Part shown: positions 48,409-55,710 of the stretch, piece after piece
Layout of the letters: each line of letters opens with the position of its first letter
Position numbering within the stretch: position 1 is the first letter of the stretch
Assembly: GCA_029243145.1 (NCBI GenBank)
Contig: JAQWSQ010000107.1
Span: 1-55,710, forward strand
Reading direction: 5' to 3'
Origin: Planctomycetaceae bacterium
GTDB lineage: Bacteria; Planctomycetota; Planctomycetia; Planctomycetales; Planctomycetaceae
Length of the DNA stretch: 55,710 nucleotides
Made by a program: the position numbers and the translations under genes
The notes under the pieces: model-generated
Database searches by the model: none
The model's input: only the letters and a program-made list of their open reading frames with translations
Told to the model about the DNA's origin: nothing

Positions 48409-51400
48409 TTACCAGATCAGCTCTGTTCCCCATTGGCCTGAATGGATGGAAGCTTCACCGTAAGCCGCTTGATATTCAAGGTAGCTTCGGAAGGGGCCAA
48501 TCATCAAGTTCATCGAAGGGCTGAAGTTGATCCAGTCCGATCCAAGATCGGCACCACGGACATTGAAGTTACCAGCAGAATTATTAAGTCCCACTTGATA
48601 ATCGGCAGCAGTCTCACCCATCTCGTGAACCCATGCCGTTTCAACATCCAGACTGAGCAGTTTGCGGAAGTTGAAAAATTTGAACCGACCCCCAAGTTTC
48701 GAACGAAGGCTGTTCGTATGAATTTCGTCAACTCGCAAGGATGTTACGGCTCCACCTGTTTCAGAAAAATCTTCGGTTTGTGCATGGAGATATTGAAGTG
48801 ATCCGAACGGCTGTGCATGCAGAGTATCGTTACCAAAGGTGAGTCCATTTTCGTAGAGGAAGCCAGTGGTCCAACCGTTAAATTCCCCAGTATTTTGCTC
48901 TGAGAGAGCATTCACACGAACGTTTCTGGTGGAATCGTTATTATTCCAGCCCGTGGATGCAATGAATGTCGTGTGAATACGTCCGCGATGGTCGTTTAAG
49001 TACAGACCAATTCGTTGTGCCTCAGTTTCAACTCGTGAATTCACGGTTGAAGATTCAACCTGTTGATCTTCATAATTAAAGAAGGCTCCTATTACCGTTT
49101 TTGGTCCGACACACCAGCTTTTTCCAATAGTGTGTCCTACCGAATCATAGTCGGTCGAACTGGCATTGCCATCGTTACTGACGTGTCCCGAAGACGCATA
49201 TCCCGAGTACCAGATTTCATTCATGCAAGGAAGATGAGGAGCGTGATTGTGTCCGACTTGATTCGTCAAGACATCCATCAAGTGATTCATGCTCTGTATT
49301 TGATAGATGGCCGAGGTTCCATAAATTTCGCCACTCAACTGATTCAACGCATTCCGCACGGCGGCCGTACCGGGGAGCAAGTCGAGTTGATCTCTCAACA
49401 TTTGAATTTGTGGATTCCCGAGATCAAGTTTCGCGACATCGAGGTAGGCTGCTGTGGTTCTCTCGTTATAGTTGACGGCTGAGTCGAGGTAAGGGGCATC
49501 ATTCGCCAGCATGAAACCTGCCGTGTTGAATGTGAAGAAAGGAACCACGCGGAAGTTGAGCAAGTCTTCAGTCAGAATGGGCGCGGTGTTCACACCAATT
49601 CCACCGGTCGTTTGCAACCAGGTATAAGTGGCTCCCATCGTGTAGGCTCCACCGGGTGGCAGACCTTGAACATCGACGGTTCCACCGTTGAACATCACCG
49701 AACCATTCACCTGATAGAGGTCATTATCTGTTCCGGCAACCGGATTCATAGAAGGCTGAACCTCAATTTCTTCCAGAGAACTCGCACTGAAAATCAGGTC
49801 GGAATTGTAGATTTGAGTACCAATGCTGTTCCCTGGAGCCGATGTGCCGTTCATCGTAATGGGATTATTGGCAGTGATTGTGCCATTTCCTTGAATGAGG
49901 GAACCTGCTCCGGTGGTGAATGTGTTCGTCATCACACCACCATTGTTGGTCAGAGTCGCTCCACTCATCAAGTTGAATGTTGTGGCACCGAGCATTCCGC
50001 TCATTCCGACTTCCGTACTGGCTCCCGACATCAAGTCAAGAGTCGAAGAGACGAACGTACCGTTCGTTGTTAGAGTGGCACCCGAAAGTACGTCAGCGTT
50101 GTTGAAGGCTGAAATGCCGTTGAGGTTCGTCGTCCCACCTGCAAACGTTGCGTTGAACGACGTGGAACCACCAATATCGTTATCAAAAGTAAAGTCAAAA
50201 GCATTGTCGGCGGTTCCGGTGACAGCCCCGTTACCGTCTGCTTCAAATCCAAACGTAATTTCTGGTCGTGTATAAGCGGTATTGGTAATGGTATTCATCA
50301 ATCGAGCATGTGTGATGACATCCCCATTGATGTCGGCACCATCCATGACATTGATCGTGCCAAATGCGGCGCTGTCATCGATGAAAATTGCTGCTCCATT
50401 CCCTCCGGCAGTATTAATGGTTCCCGAGAGGTCGAGACGGCTAACCATCCCAAATCCGTAATCATCAGAATTGACCTGATTGAATAAGTTATCCGAACCA
50501 AAATCAAAGACCATGCCGCGTCCGTCAGTACCGTTCGCGTTGATGGTTCCACGATGAACGATGACGTTATTGCCACCCGCACTTTGTAATAACCCAATTC
50601 CCCCCATTCCGTTAGCCGAGATGCTGGTCCCCTGATCGATTGTCAGCAGGTTACCAATTGTCGAACGAGCCTTGATGATTTGACCATTTTGATTCGAGAC
50701 GGCTTCTTGGCCACCATTGATGCGAATTCCTGTACCATAAGTGCCGTTGGCAGAAATATCGTTATCGAACAACAGATTTAGATTGTCGGCTTGAATGAAC
50801 GTTCCGACTCCAAAATTTTTGGTGGGAGTGGCGGCAGCGACAGATTGCTGAACACCGTTACTATCCTGATAGAAAGTGTCACCAAAGTGATCTGATAGAG
50901 TAATGTTGTAGCCAATGTCTCTCATCACGGCGAGTTCGACTGGTGTGAAAGCGATGTTGTTGCGAAAATCTTTGAAGTCACCATTGGCGGTGAAGAAAAA
51001 CCCACGAGACATTACGGAAAAGGGAATAACAAAGTGTGAGTTACCTTCACCAAGAGGTACATTCGCGCCAAATACGGCGGTCGCATTCGCTCCAGTGAAA
51101 GATGAGAATGACGTATTAGGTGCAACTATATCATCGGTATATGCAGTGTTCAGAAAAAATCCTGGTGGAAGCTGATTCGCCATGGCCGGAGGAGCAGCAC
51201 CACCGGAGGCAATTCCAAAAATATGTCCCAATTCATGAAGGGCGACTGCTCCCAAGCTGTTTCCACCCGTATATTGCGTGAAAGGAGTTGTGGTAAATGT
51301 ACTCGTGTTGAAAAAGACCATACGTCCGTCTATGCCATCAACACGAGTGGGGTCAGCGCTATTAACAATACGAGAGATTGGATTAATATTAGTCGTAACA

Positions 51401-51777
51401 GAATCCCATAAAGACAAGGCATTTGCATTGAGTACGTTGATGTCTTGTCCGACGACTCGAATGACGGGAGACATGGCATTCGCTGCTCCCAATCCCAGGA
51501 CATCGCCCCAATAGTCAAAGGCGCTGTCAATGGATGCCTTCTGAGCAGTTGAAAACGTAAAAATATCGCTGTCTGGGAGAATCGAAACAGGATTCCCCAT
51601 ATTGTCATTTGCCTGAATGACATAAGCACCACTGCTACCGTTATCACCTTTGTCCCAATATTGGCGGTTGATGCCACCGATATCATTGGTTGTCTGAGCA
51701 GAGAGAGTTGCGACTGACGCCAATAGCATCAGCACAAACAGTGGCAGGCAAATGAATCGATAAGATCGACCGGGCAT
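48409..51777 (-). CDS. Autotransporter with metalloprotease-like passenger
   Basis: 1122 residues from the ATG at 51777, which has an excellent ribosome site (AAGGAGG) and a signal peptide (FICLPLFVLMLLASVATLSA). The frame is open to 51861. At 181-185 is the zinc motif HELGH, with Gly188 and Ser191 where classic metzincins have a third His; bacterial relatives with H-E-[IL]-G-H-x-x-G-x-x-S-G share this layout. A long beta-helix-like repeat region follows (about 330-780, NGTYGTGIRINGG, GSLIQGNGTITANNPI). The last ~340 residues form an autotransporter-type beta-barrel (GYASSGHVSNDG, LGGRFKFFNFRKL) ending in Trp, as outer-membrane proteins do. It is predicted to expose or release its passenger outside the cell. 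It is a single gene with its own terminator. Confidence 0.88.
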   Translation of the reverse strand: MPGRSYRFICLPLFVLMLLASVATLSAQTTNDIGGINRQYWDKGDNGSSGAYVIQANDNMGNPVSILPDSDIFTFSTAQKASIDSAFDYWGDVLGLGAANAMSPVIRVVGQDINVLNANALSLWDSVTTNINPISRIVNSADPTRVDGIDGRMVFFNTSTFTTTPFTQYTGGNSLGAVALHELGHIFGIASGGAAPPAMANQLPPGFFLNTAYTDDIVAPNTSFSSFTGANATAVFGANVPLGEGNSHFVIPFSVMSRGFFFTANGDFKDFRNNIAFTPVELAVMRDIGYNITLSDHFGDTFYQDSNGVQQSVAAATPTKNFGVGTFIQADNLNLLFDNDISANGTYGTGIRINGGQEAVSNQNGQIIKARSTIGNLLTIDQGTSISANGMGGIGLLQSAGGNNVIVHRGTINANGTDGRGMVFDFGSDNLFNQVNSDDYGFGMVSRLDLSGTINTAGGNGAAIFIDDSAAFGTINVMDGADINGDVITHARLMNTITNTAYTRPEITFGFEADGNGAVTGTADNAFDFTFDNDIGGSTSFNATFAGGTTNLNGISAFNNADVLSGATLTTNGTFVSSTLDLMSGASTEVGMSGMLGATTFNLMSGATLTNNGGVMTNTFTTGAGSLIQGNGTITANNPITMNGTSAPGNSIGTQIYNSDLIFSASSLEEIEVQPSMNPVAGTDNDLYQVNGSVMFNGGTVDVQGLPPGGAYTMGATYTWLQTTGGIGVNTAPILTEDLLNFRVVPFFTFNTAGFMLANDAPYLDSAVNYNERTTAAYLDVAKLDLGNPQIQMLRDQLDLLPGTAAVRNALNQLSGEIYGTSAIYQIQSMNHLMDVLTNQVGHNHAPHLPCMNEIWYSGYASSGHVSNDGNASSTDYDSVGHTIGKSWCVGPKTVIGAFFNYEDQQVESSTVNSRVETEAQRIGLYLNDHRGRIHTTFIASTGWNNNDSTRNVRVNALSEQNTGEFNGWTTGFLYENGLTFGNDTLHAQPFGSLQYLHAQTEDFSETGGAVTSLRVDEIHTNSLRSKLGGRFKFFNFRKLLSLDVETAWVHEMGETAADYQVGLNNSAGNFNVRGADLGSDWINFSPSMNLMIGPFRSYLEYQAAYGEASIHSGQWGTELIW

Positions 51778-52272
51778 TCTCGTCCTCCTTGAGCGAGCTG
51801 CTTTTCCCGCGACGGTTGGAGAGCATCCCTTGCTCAACGAACACCCGAAACAGGGCAGCACTTCTCTATTCGGGGAATCTGACTCGGGAATTCAGTGATA
51901 CTTGCACTGAACAGATCAGGAAAATGGCACCAATCGATACCAGTCGTAAAGACTCACTTGCTTACCCAGATTGTCGTCGGAGTCTCGTTTTTTCTCATGT
52001 TGAGAGGACAATTTTTCCTCCGCGCGCGAATCGATTTCAAAGAATTGTCTACTCAAGTTGAAGAGAGAATAGCCAATCATCGCAAAGGCATCACAAACAC
52101 AAGATCGAGGTTCTGTGTCACTCTGATTGAAAATGAGGAGGAGAACCTCCCCTACGTGCCAGAACTGATTGATTGAGTGGAAAAGGAAACAACTTGTTCT
52201 CCTGATCGCTGAGAAGTATGTTGATAAGAAGCTTTGCAATTTTGAGACATATTCGCGTCAGAAACATTCAAC
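51778..52272. other. Intergenic region upstream of autotransporter and SGNH genes
   Basis: About 495 bases between divergent genes. It should contain both promoters; no unambiguous hexamers or hairpins were identified, and open frames here have no protein features. Confidence 0.4.
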
Positions 52273-52968
52273 ATGAAACGATACCTTGCTCTCGCAGTCT
52301 TCATTTTGTCATCAATGATCTATGGCGTGACGGCCGAAGAAATCACGAAGCCAGAGACCGATTTGCCAAAGATCGTGCTCATCGGTGATTCCATTCGTTT
52401 AAGCTATACGGCGTCCGTCGTCAAAGAACTCGAGGGAAGGGCGGTTGTCTTCAGCCCCAAACCAAATGGGCAAGATAGCCGCAACGTTCTCAAGAATCTC
52501 GATGCTTGGGCCATCAAACAGCAACCAGCAATCGTGCATTTCAATTGTGGGATTCACGATACCAAGAAGTTCAAAAGTACCGGCAAGTTTCAGGTTTCAC
52601 CTGAAGAGTACGAAACGAATTTACGAAAAATCGTCGAGCAAATCCGTGACAAGACAGATGCCGTGGTGATCTTTGCCACGTCAACGCCCATCATCGACGA
52701 CAGGGCTGCGAAAGTTCGAGCCGAACGTGATTACGAATTACTGAATGCCAGTATCGAGCAGTACAATGCCATTGCCAAAAAAGTGATGACAGATTTGAAA
52801 GTTCCCATCAACGATCTAAATGCCACTCTCAACGCCCCTAAAGCTCCCGAGACAACAGAGACACTCATTGTCGCCGATGGCGTCCACCTAACTTCAGCAG
52901 GGCAAATAATGCTCGGTCAAAAAGTGGCACATACAATTGAGAATCATTTGAAAACGAGGTCGAAATGA
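52273..52968 (+). CDS. Secreted SGNH/GDSL hydrolase
   Basis: 231 residues, with a signal peptide (LALAVFILSSMIYGVTA). Block I is VLIGDSIRLSY with nucleophile Ser40; block III appears as NCGIHD; the acid/base pair is Asp202 and His205 (ADGVHLTSAG). These esterases remove acyl groups from carbohydrates or lipids. Its stop overlaps the start of the sialidase-like gene by four bases (ATGA at 52965-52968), so the two enzymes are made together and may act on one glycan: deacylation followed by glycosidic cleavage or binding. That is inference from coupling. Confidence 0.88.
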   Translation: MKRYLALAVFILSSMIYGVTAEEITKPETDLPKIVLIGDSIRLSYTASVVKELEGRAVVFSPKPNGQDSRNVLKNLDAWAIKQQPAIVHFNCGIHDTKKFKSTGKFQVSPEEYETNLRKIVEQIRDKTDAVVIFATSTPIIDDRAAKVRAERDYELLNASIEQYNAIAKKVMTDLKVPINDLNATLNAPKAPETTETLIVADGVHLTSAGQIMLGQKVAHTIENHLKTRSK

Positions 52969-54026
52969 ATGCATGCCGATTGTCGATGATGGTCGTATTT
53001 GCCAGCGTTGTTGGCACTCAACCTGTCTCCGTCCTGTTCGCTCAGGAGACGGTTCTCCAAACACACGTGGTCACGGTGGAGCGAATTTGGGATCGAGCCG
53101 CACACTCAGCATTCACAGACATCATCCGCTTTGAAGGCGACCTGTACTGCACGTTTCGCGAAGGCTCTGGCCATATTCCCGGTCGCAACGGACTGATCCG
53201 CGTGATTCGTTCCCACGACGGCATGAATTGGGAATCGGTGGCGCTGCTCGACGAAAAACACGTCGACTTACGTGATCCCAAGCTGAGCATTACTTCCGAT
53301 GGTCGATTGATGGTGAACTCGGGCGCGTCTTTCTATCACGACACAAAGCGAGTCGGGATCGAATCTCGCGTCGCTTTTTACGATCCCCAGAACGACACGT
53401 TTACAAATCCGCAGAAAGTCATTCTTCCCAAAAAAGCCAACATCGGTTTTGATTGGCTATGGCGCATCACCTGGCACAAAGGTTGGGCTTGGGGATGTGT
53501 ACAACAAGTCCCCAATGAAGGCGATCGAGCCCTACAACTCGTCCGCAGTCGCGATGGAATTCATTTTGAACATGTGGCAACACTCGATGTCCCGTTTCCC
53601 TCCGAAACGACGCTCCGATTTCTCGAAGACGAGACCATGGTTGCCATGATTCGTCGTGGCGGAAAAGACCCTTACGGCTGGATCGGTCAAACCAAGCCTC
53701 CGTACGTCGATTGGACGTTCCAGAAATCGAACAAGGCTTTTGGCGGGCCGAATTTTGTGCAGTTACCGAACGGTGCTTGGTTGGCGGGGAGTCGGGGATA
53801 TGGCGGAAAGACGGCAACAACCGCGTTGTGGTGGCTAGATGTTGAGACCGCGAAGTTTACAGATCTCCTGGAATTACCCAGCAGTGGGGACACCAGTTAT
53901 CCGGGCTTTGTGATCGATGAAACAAGTAACCGCGTTCTGGTTTCGTATTACTCTTCGCATGAAGGGAAATCAGCCATCTATCTAGCGACTTTACGACTGG
54001 ATGTCTTGCAGAAGGTGCAGGAATAA
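52965..54026 (+). CDS. Secreted sialidase-like (BNR) propeller protein
   Basis: 353 residues with a signal peptide (LSMMVVFASVVGTQPVSVLFA). The fold is a sialidase-type beta-propeller: an early FREG segment (LYCTFREGSGH), a BNR/Asp-box-like SHDGMNWES, a second one in SRDGIHFEH, and an arginine-bearing MIRRGGKDPYGW. The arginine triad of true sialidases cannot be confirmed by eye, so other glycoside activity or glycan binding is possible. It is coupled to the SGNH hydrolase gene and is convergent, 30 bases away, with the MFS gene. Confidence 0.8.
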   Translation: MNACRLSMMVVFASVVGTQPVSVLFAQETVLQTHVVTVERIWDRAAHSAFTDIIRFEGDLYCTFREGSGHIPGRNGLIRVIRSHDGMNWESVALLDEKHVDLRDPKLSITSDGRLMVNSGASFYHDTKRVGIESRVAFYDPQNDTFTNPQKVILPKKANIGFDWLWRITWHKGWAWGCVQQVPNEGDRALQLVRSRDGIHFEHVATLDVPFPSETTLRFLEDETMVAMIRRGGKDPYGWIGQTKPPYVDWTFQKSNKAFGGPNFVQLPNGAWLAGSRGYGGKTATTALWWLDVETAKFTDLLELPSSGDTSYPGFVIDETSNRVLVSYYSSHEGKSAIYLATLRLDVLQKVQE

Positions 54027-54056
54027 TTCCAACAAGTCTGGAACAAACGGCGGCGG

Positions 54057-55241
54057 TTAAGTGGTTTGTGCTCTCGTACGCCAGACGAACAGTGACATCA
54101 CTCCCGATGCGGCGGCCACTCCAGCGAGTGACAAATACATCGCCTGTTCTTCGAGGATCATGCCCGTTAATCCGGGACCAAAAGCGCCGATTCCAAAACA
54201 CATCAAATTGCTGAAGCCGTAACCGGTGCTTCGCCGAGAACTGGGAATCAATTCTGCAATTAAGCTGTTATAGATCGGTTGATTCATAAAATGGATCAAC
54301 GCGAGTGAACAGGTCGCCAATAGTCGTGATGGTCCGTCCGCAAACGCCATCCATACGAGCGGAGGTACGTTCAGTAAAAGAATTACCGACAGTTGACGGT
54401 GTAATTTCTCGGGATCGGCAATGCGCCCGGCAATCCCCTGACCGACTGCCGCACATAACAATGTGACAGTGGCGAGCGAATTTCGGAAACTCGCTGCCGA
54501 CCACCCTTCGGGTCTCATGCCGGTTTGATCGAGATAGCGGGGAAGAAAATGCAAAAACGAGGCATAGACGAAACCGGATAACGCTCCCGCAGCCACAAGT
54601 ATCAAGAATCGTTGCCAGGGAATGGGCTCTTTGGGGGCTTCTTTTGCAAGAGTCCTCTGAGCATGGGTGCGAGGCGGTTCAGAAGTCACTTTCAATTTGA
54701 GCAACAGCACGGTGATGACGGCGGCAGGAATCATCAAAACCAGATAATAGTCTTGCCATCCGATGGTTCCCGAAGCAAACACCAGCGATGCCAAAAACGG
54801 AGCCAAGGCAATTCCCAGAGATCCAAAGATGCCATGCCAGCCGAGTGCTTTGCCGCGAGTTTCGGGAGTCGTCTCTCGCGATAAAAGGGAAAGAGCGGCA
54901 GGATGATAGATACTTGCAAACGTACCCATCGAGAGCATCATCAAAAACAGGATCGACCAGCTTGGCGCCCACCAAACACCAATCGATGTCGCCATGCATC
55001 CCAACAGATAAATCAGCAGCATCCGTTTTGATCCAAATCGATCGGTCAAAAAACCGGCAAGCAAGGCCCCCAGACCAAACGGTAACCTCCAGGCTGTCCC
55101 TAAAGCTCCCGTTTGTGTTTTAGAGACGCCGAAATCATCCCCGATCATTTGCTCGACGGCGGGTAACGCATGCTCAAACATATGCACCATTGCGTGAGCA
55201 CAGGAGACGATCAGAACAAGACGAAAGGTATGAGTAGGCAT
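54057..55241 (-). CDS. MFS transporter
   Basis: 394 residues with about twelve membrane segments in two halves. The motif GFLTDRFGSKRML between helices 2 and 3 matches the MFS signature G-x-x-x-D-R-x-G-x-[KR]. Helix patterns such as LLKLK and a central basic loop (SEPPRTHAQRTLAKEAPKEP) separate the halves. The substrate is unknown; sugars, drugs or small acids are all possible. It is convergent with the sialidase-like gene, so a role in importing its product is only a guess. Confidence 0.88.
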   Translation of the reverse strand: MPTHTFRLVLIVSCAHAMVHMFEHALPAVEQMIGDDFGVSKTQTGALGTAWRLPFGLGALLAGFLTDRFGSKRMLLIYLLGCMATSIGVWWAPSWSILFLMMLSMGTFASIYHPAALSLLSRETTPETRGKALGWHGIFGSLGIALAPFLASLVFASGTIGWQDYYLVLMIPAAVITVLLLKLKVTSEPPRTHAQRTLAKEAPKEPIPWQRFLILVAAGALSGFVYASFLHFLPRYLDQTGMRPEGWSAASFRNSLATVTLLCAAVGQGIAGRIADPEKLHRQLSVILLLNVPPLVWMAFADGPSRLLATCSLALIHFMNQPIYNSLIAELIPSSRRSTGYGFSNLMCFGIGAFGPGLTGMILEEQAMYLSLAGVAAASGVMSLFVWRTRAQTT

Positions 55242-55360
55242 AAGGCAGGGCAGTCAAAGCGAATGCGAAAATTGAAAGGATTCAGTCTATCGATTCAAGA
55301 TGGAATTGTCCTGAGAGACGTGATGGATCATATTTCTGGGGAGGAATAGAGGGCAAATCG

Positions 55361-55710
55361 TCACAATAAATGACGCGCTTTAATCTCCAAATATTGACTG
55401 ATTAGCCCCGAGGAAAACTCTTCCGGCAACGCGTCGAGAACCAATAATCCCGAAAGTTCCAGTTTCTTGACCTGCATCGTTTGCGCGGTCACCAACTCGG
55501 CGGCAGCAGCAATCTGAAACGCTTCACGGTCAGTTTGAGGAATGGTATTGAGACGTTCGTGAAGTTGAACGTTTTTGAGGAATCCCCCGAGAACGAGATG
55601 AGGTTTTCTCATTTGCCGCATCCCTCGACCAATCAGTTCCAGATGGACATCATCCAGGGCATGAGTGACCAATACCACAAGTGACCTTTTTCGGTAGCGA
55701 GTTTGTAATT
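55361..55710 (-). CDS. DUF58-family protein, C-terminal part
   Basis: The frame is open to the end of the window, so the start lies outside; 115 codons are visible before the TGA at 55361. The sequence RYRKRSLVVLVTHALDD, the segment FQIAAAAELV and the ending LISQYLEIKARHLL fit the C-terminus of DUF58 proteins (a von Willebrand A-like domain family). DUF58 genes usually lie next to a MoxR-type AAA ATPase and vWA/membrane genes, so such a cluster may continue beyond the window. Confidence 0.75.
   Translation of the reverse strand, partial: LQTRYRKRSLVVLVTHALDDVHLELIGRGMRQMRKPHLVLGGFLKNVQLHERLNTIPQTDREAFQIAAAAELVTAQTMQVKKLELSGLLVLDALPEEFSSGLISQYLEIKARHLL

Noticed and set aside
49063..51514. Long open frames on the plus strand across the autotransporter gene
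   Set aside because: They are antisense to the repetitive passenger; their composition mirrors the Asn/Gly/Thr-rich repeats read backwards.
51895..52239. Overlapping open frames upstream of the SGNH gene
   Set aside because: No domain, signal or ribosome site; the two frames occupy the same DNA in opposite directions.
1..55710. CRISPR arrays, tRNA or rRNA genes, integrases, transposases
   Set aside because: No regularly spaced repeats, cloverleaf-like sequences, rRNA-like segments or recombinase/transposase motifs were seen on either strand.

Overview
The window looks like chromosomal DNA from a planctomycete, most likely from the Planctomycetaceae-like part of the PVC superphylum. This is inferred from the gene families. 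Three genes pair planctomycete cytochrome, DUF1549 and DUF1553 domains, each followed by a Tat-exported DUF1501 partner. One DUF1592-type cytochrome protein has a DUF1552 partner. There is also a PVC-type propeller/cytochrome dehydrogenase, four DUF1559 (prepilin-like) loci, several small lipoproteins and a CRTAC1-type FG-GAP protein. No rRNA, tRNA, CRISPR array, integrase or insertion sequence was recognised. Both window ends cut genes: a CobW-like GTPase on the left and a DUF58 protein on the right.

Layout. 1-4186: end of a G3E GTPase, a PDZ protein, a DksA/TraR zinc-finger regulator and an HtrA-type protease. 4187-5067: non-coding island of hairpins and short repeats. 5068-14685 (minus strand): two tandem cytochrome/DUF1501 pairs. 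14907-17022: esterase, lipoprotein, and two gene remnants (an internally deleted DUF1559 gene and the tail of an unidentified secreted protein). 17032-24989: a two-armed cluster. The minus arm has DUF1559 pseudopilin, small lipoprotein, seven-heme cytochrome and a polytopic membrane protein with a TPR-like tail. The plus arm has a TPR protein and a CRTAC1/ASPIC-UnbV protein. 25342-27606: an orphan gene, a lipoprotein and a frameshifted DUF1559 gene. 27679-37245: CocE-type hydrolase, PVC dehydrogenase, SDR-DUF2867 protein, two coupled small orphan genes, PQQ-like propeller and a 2-hydroxyacid dehydrogenase. 37254-46128 (minus): a tight five-gene operon holding both kinds of cytochrome/Tat-partner pair plus a small frameshifted membrane protein. 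46455-48337: small secreted protein, truncated DUF1559-like gene and a membrane protein. 48409-51777: an autotransporter with a metalloprotease-like passenger. 52273-55710: SGNH hydrolase, sialidase-like propeller, MFS transporter and the DUF58 tail.

How it may work together. The dominant theme is cell-envelope biochemistry. Large Sec-exported c-type cytochrome proteins are paired with Tat-exported alkaline-phosphatase-like partners, and carry or adjoin carbohydrate-binding-like modules and hydrolases. This would suit oxidation or processing of complex extracellular polymers, but that is inference: the biochemical role of DUF1501/DUF1549/DUF1553 and DUF1552/DUF1592 is not settled. The multiheme cytochrome, pseudopilin, TPR and CRTAC1 cluster is the best candidate for an undescribed envelope redox or surface system. 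Several genes are broken (two frameshifts, one internal deletion, one truncation, one remnant), showing that the DUF1559 and accessory loci are evolving quickly or, for the single-base cases, that the sequence may contain errors.
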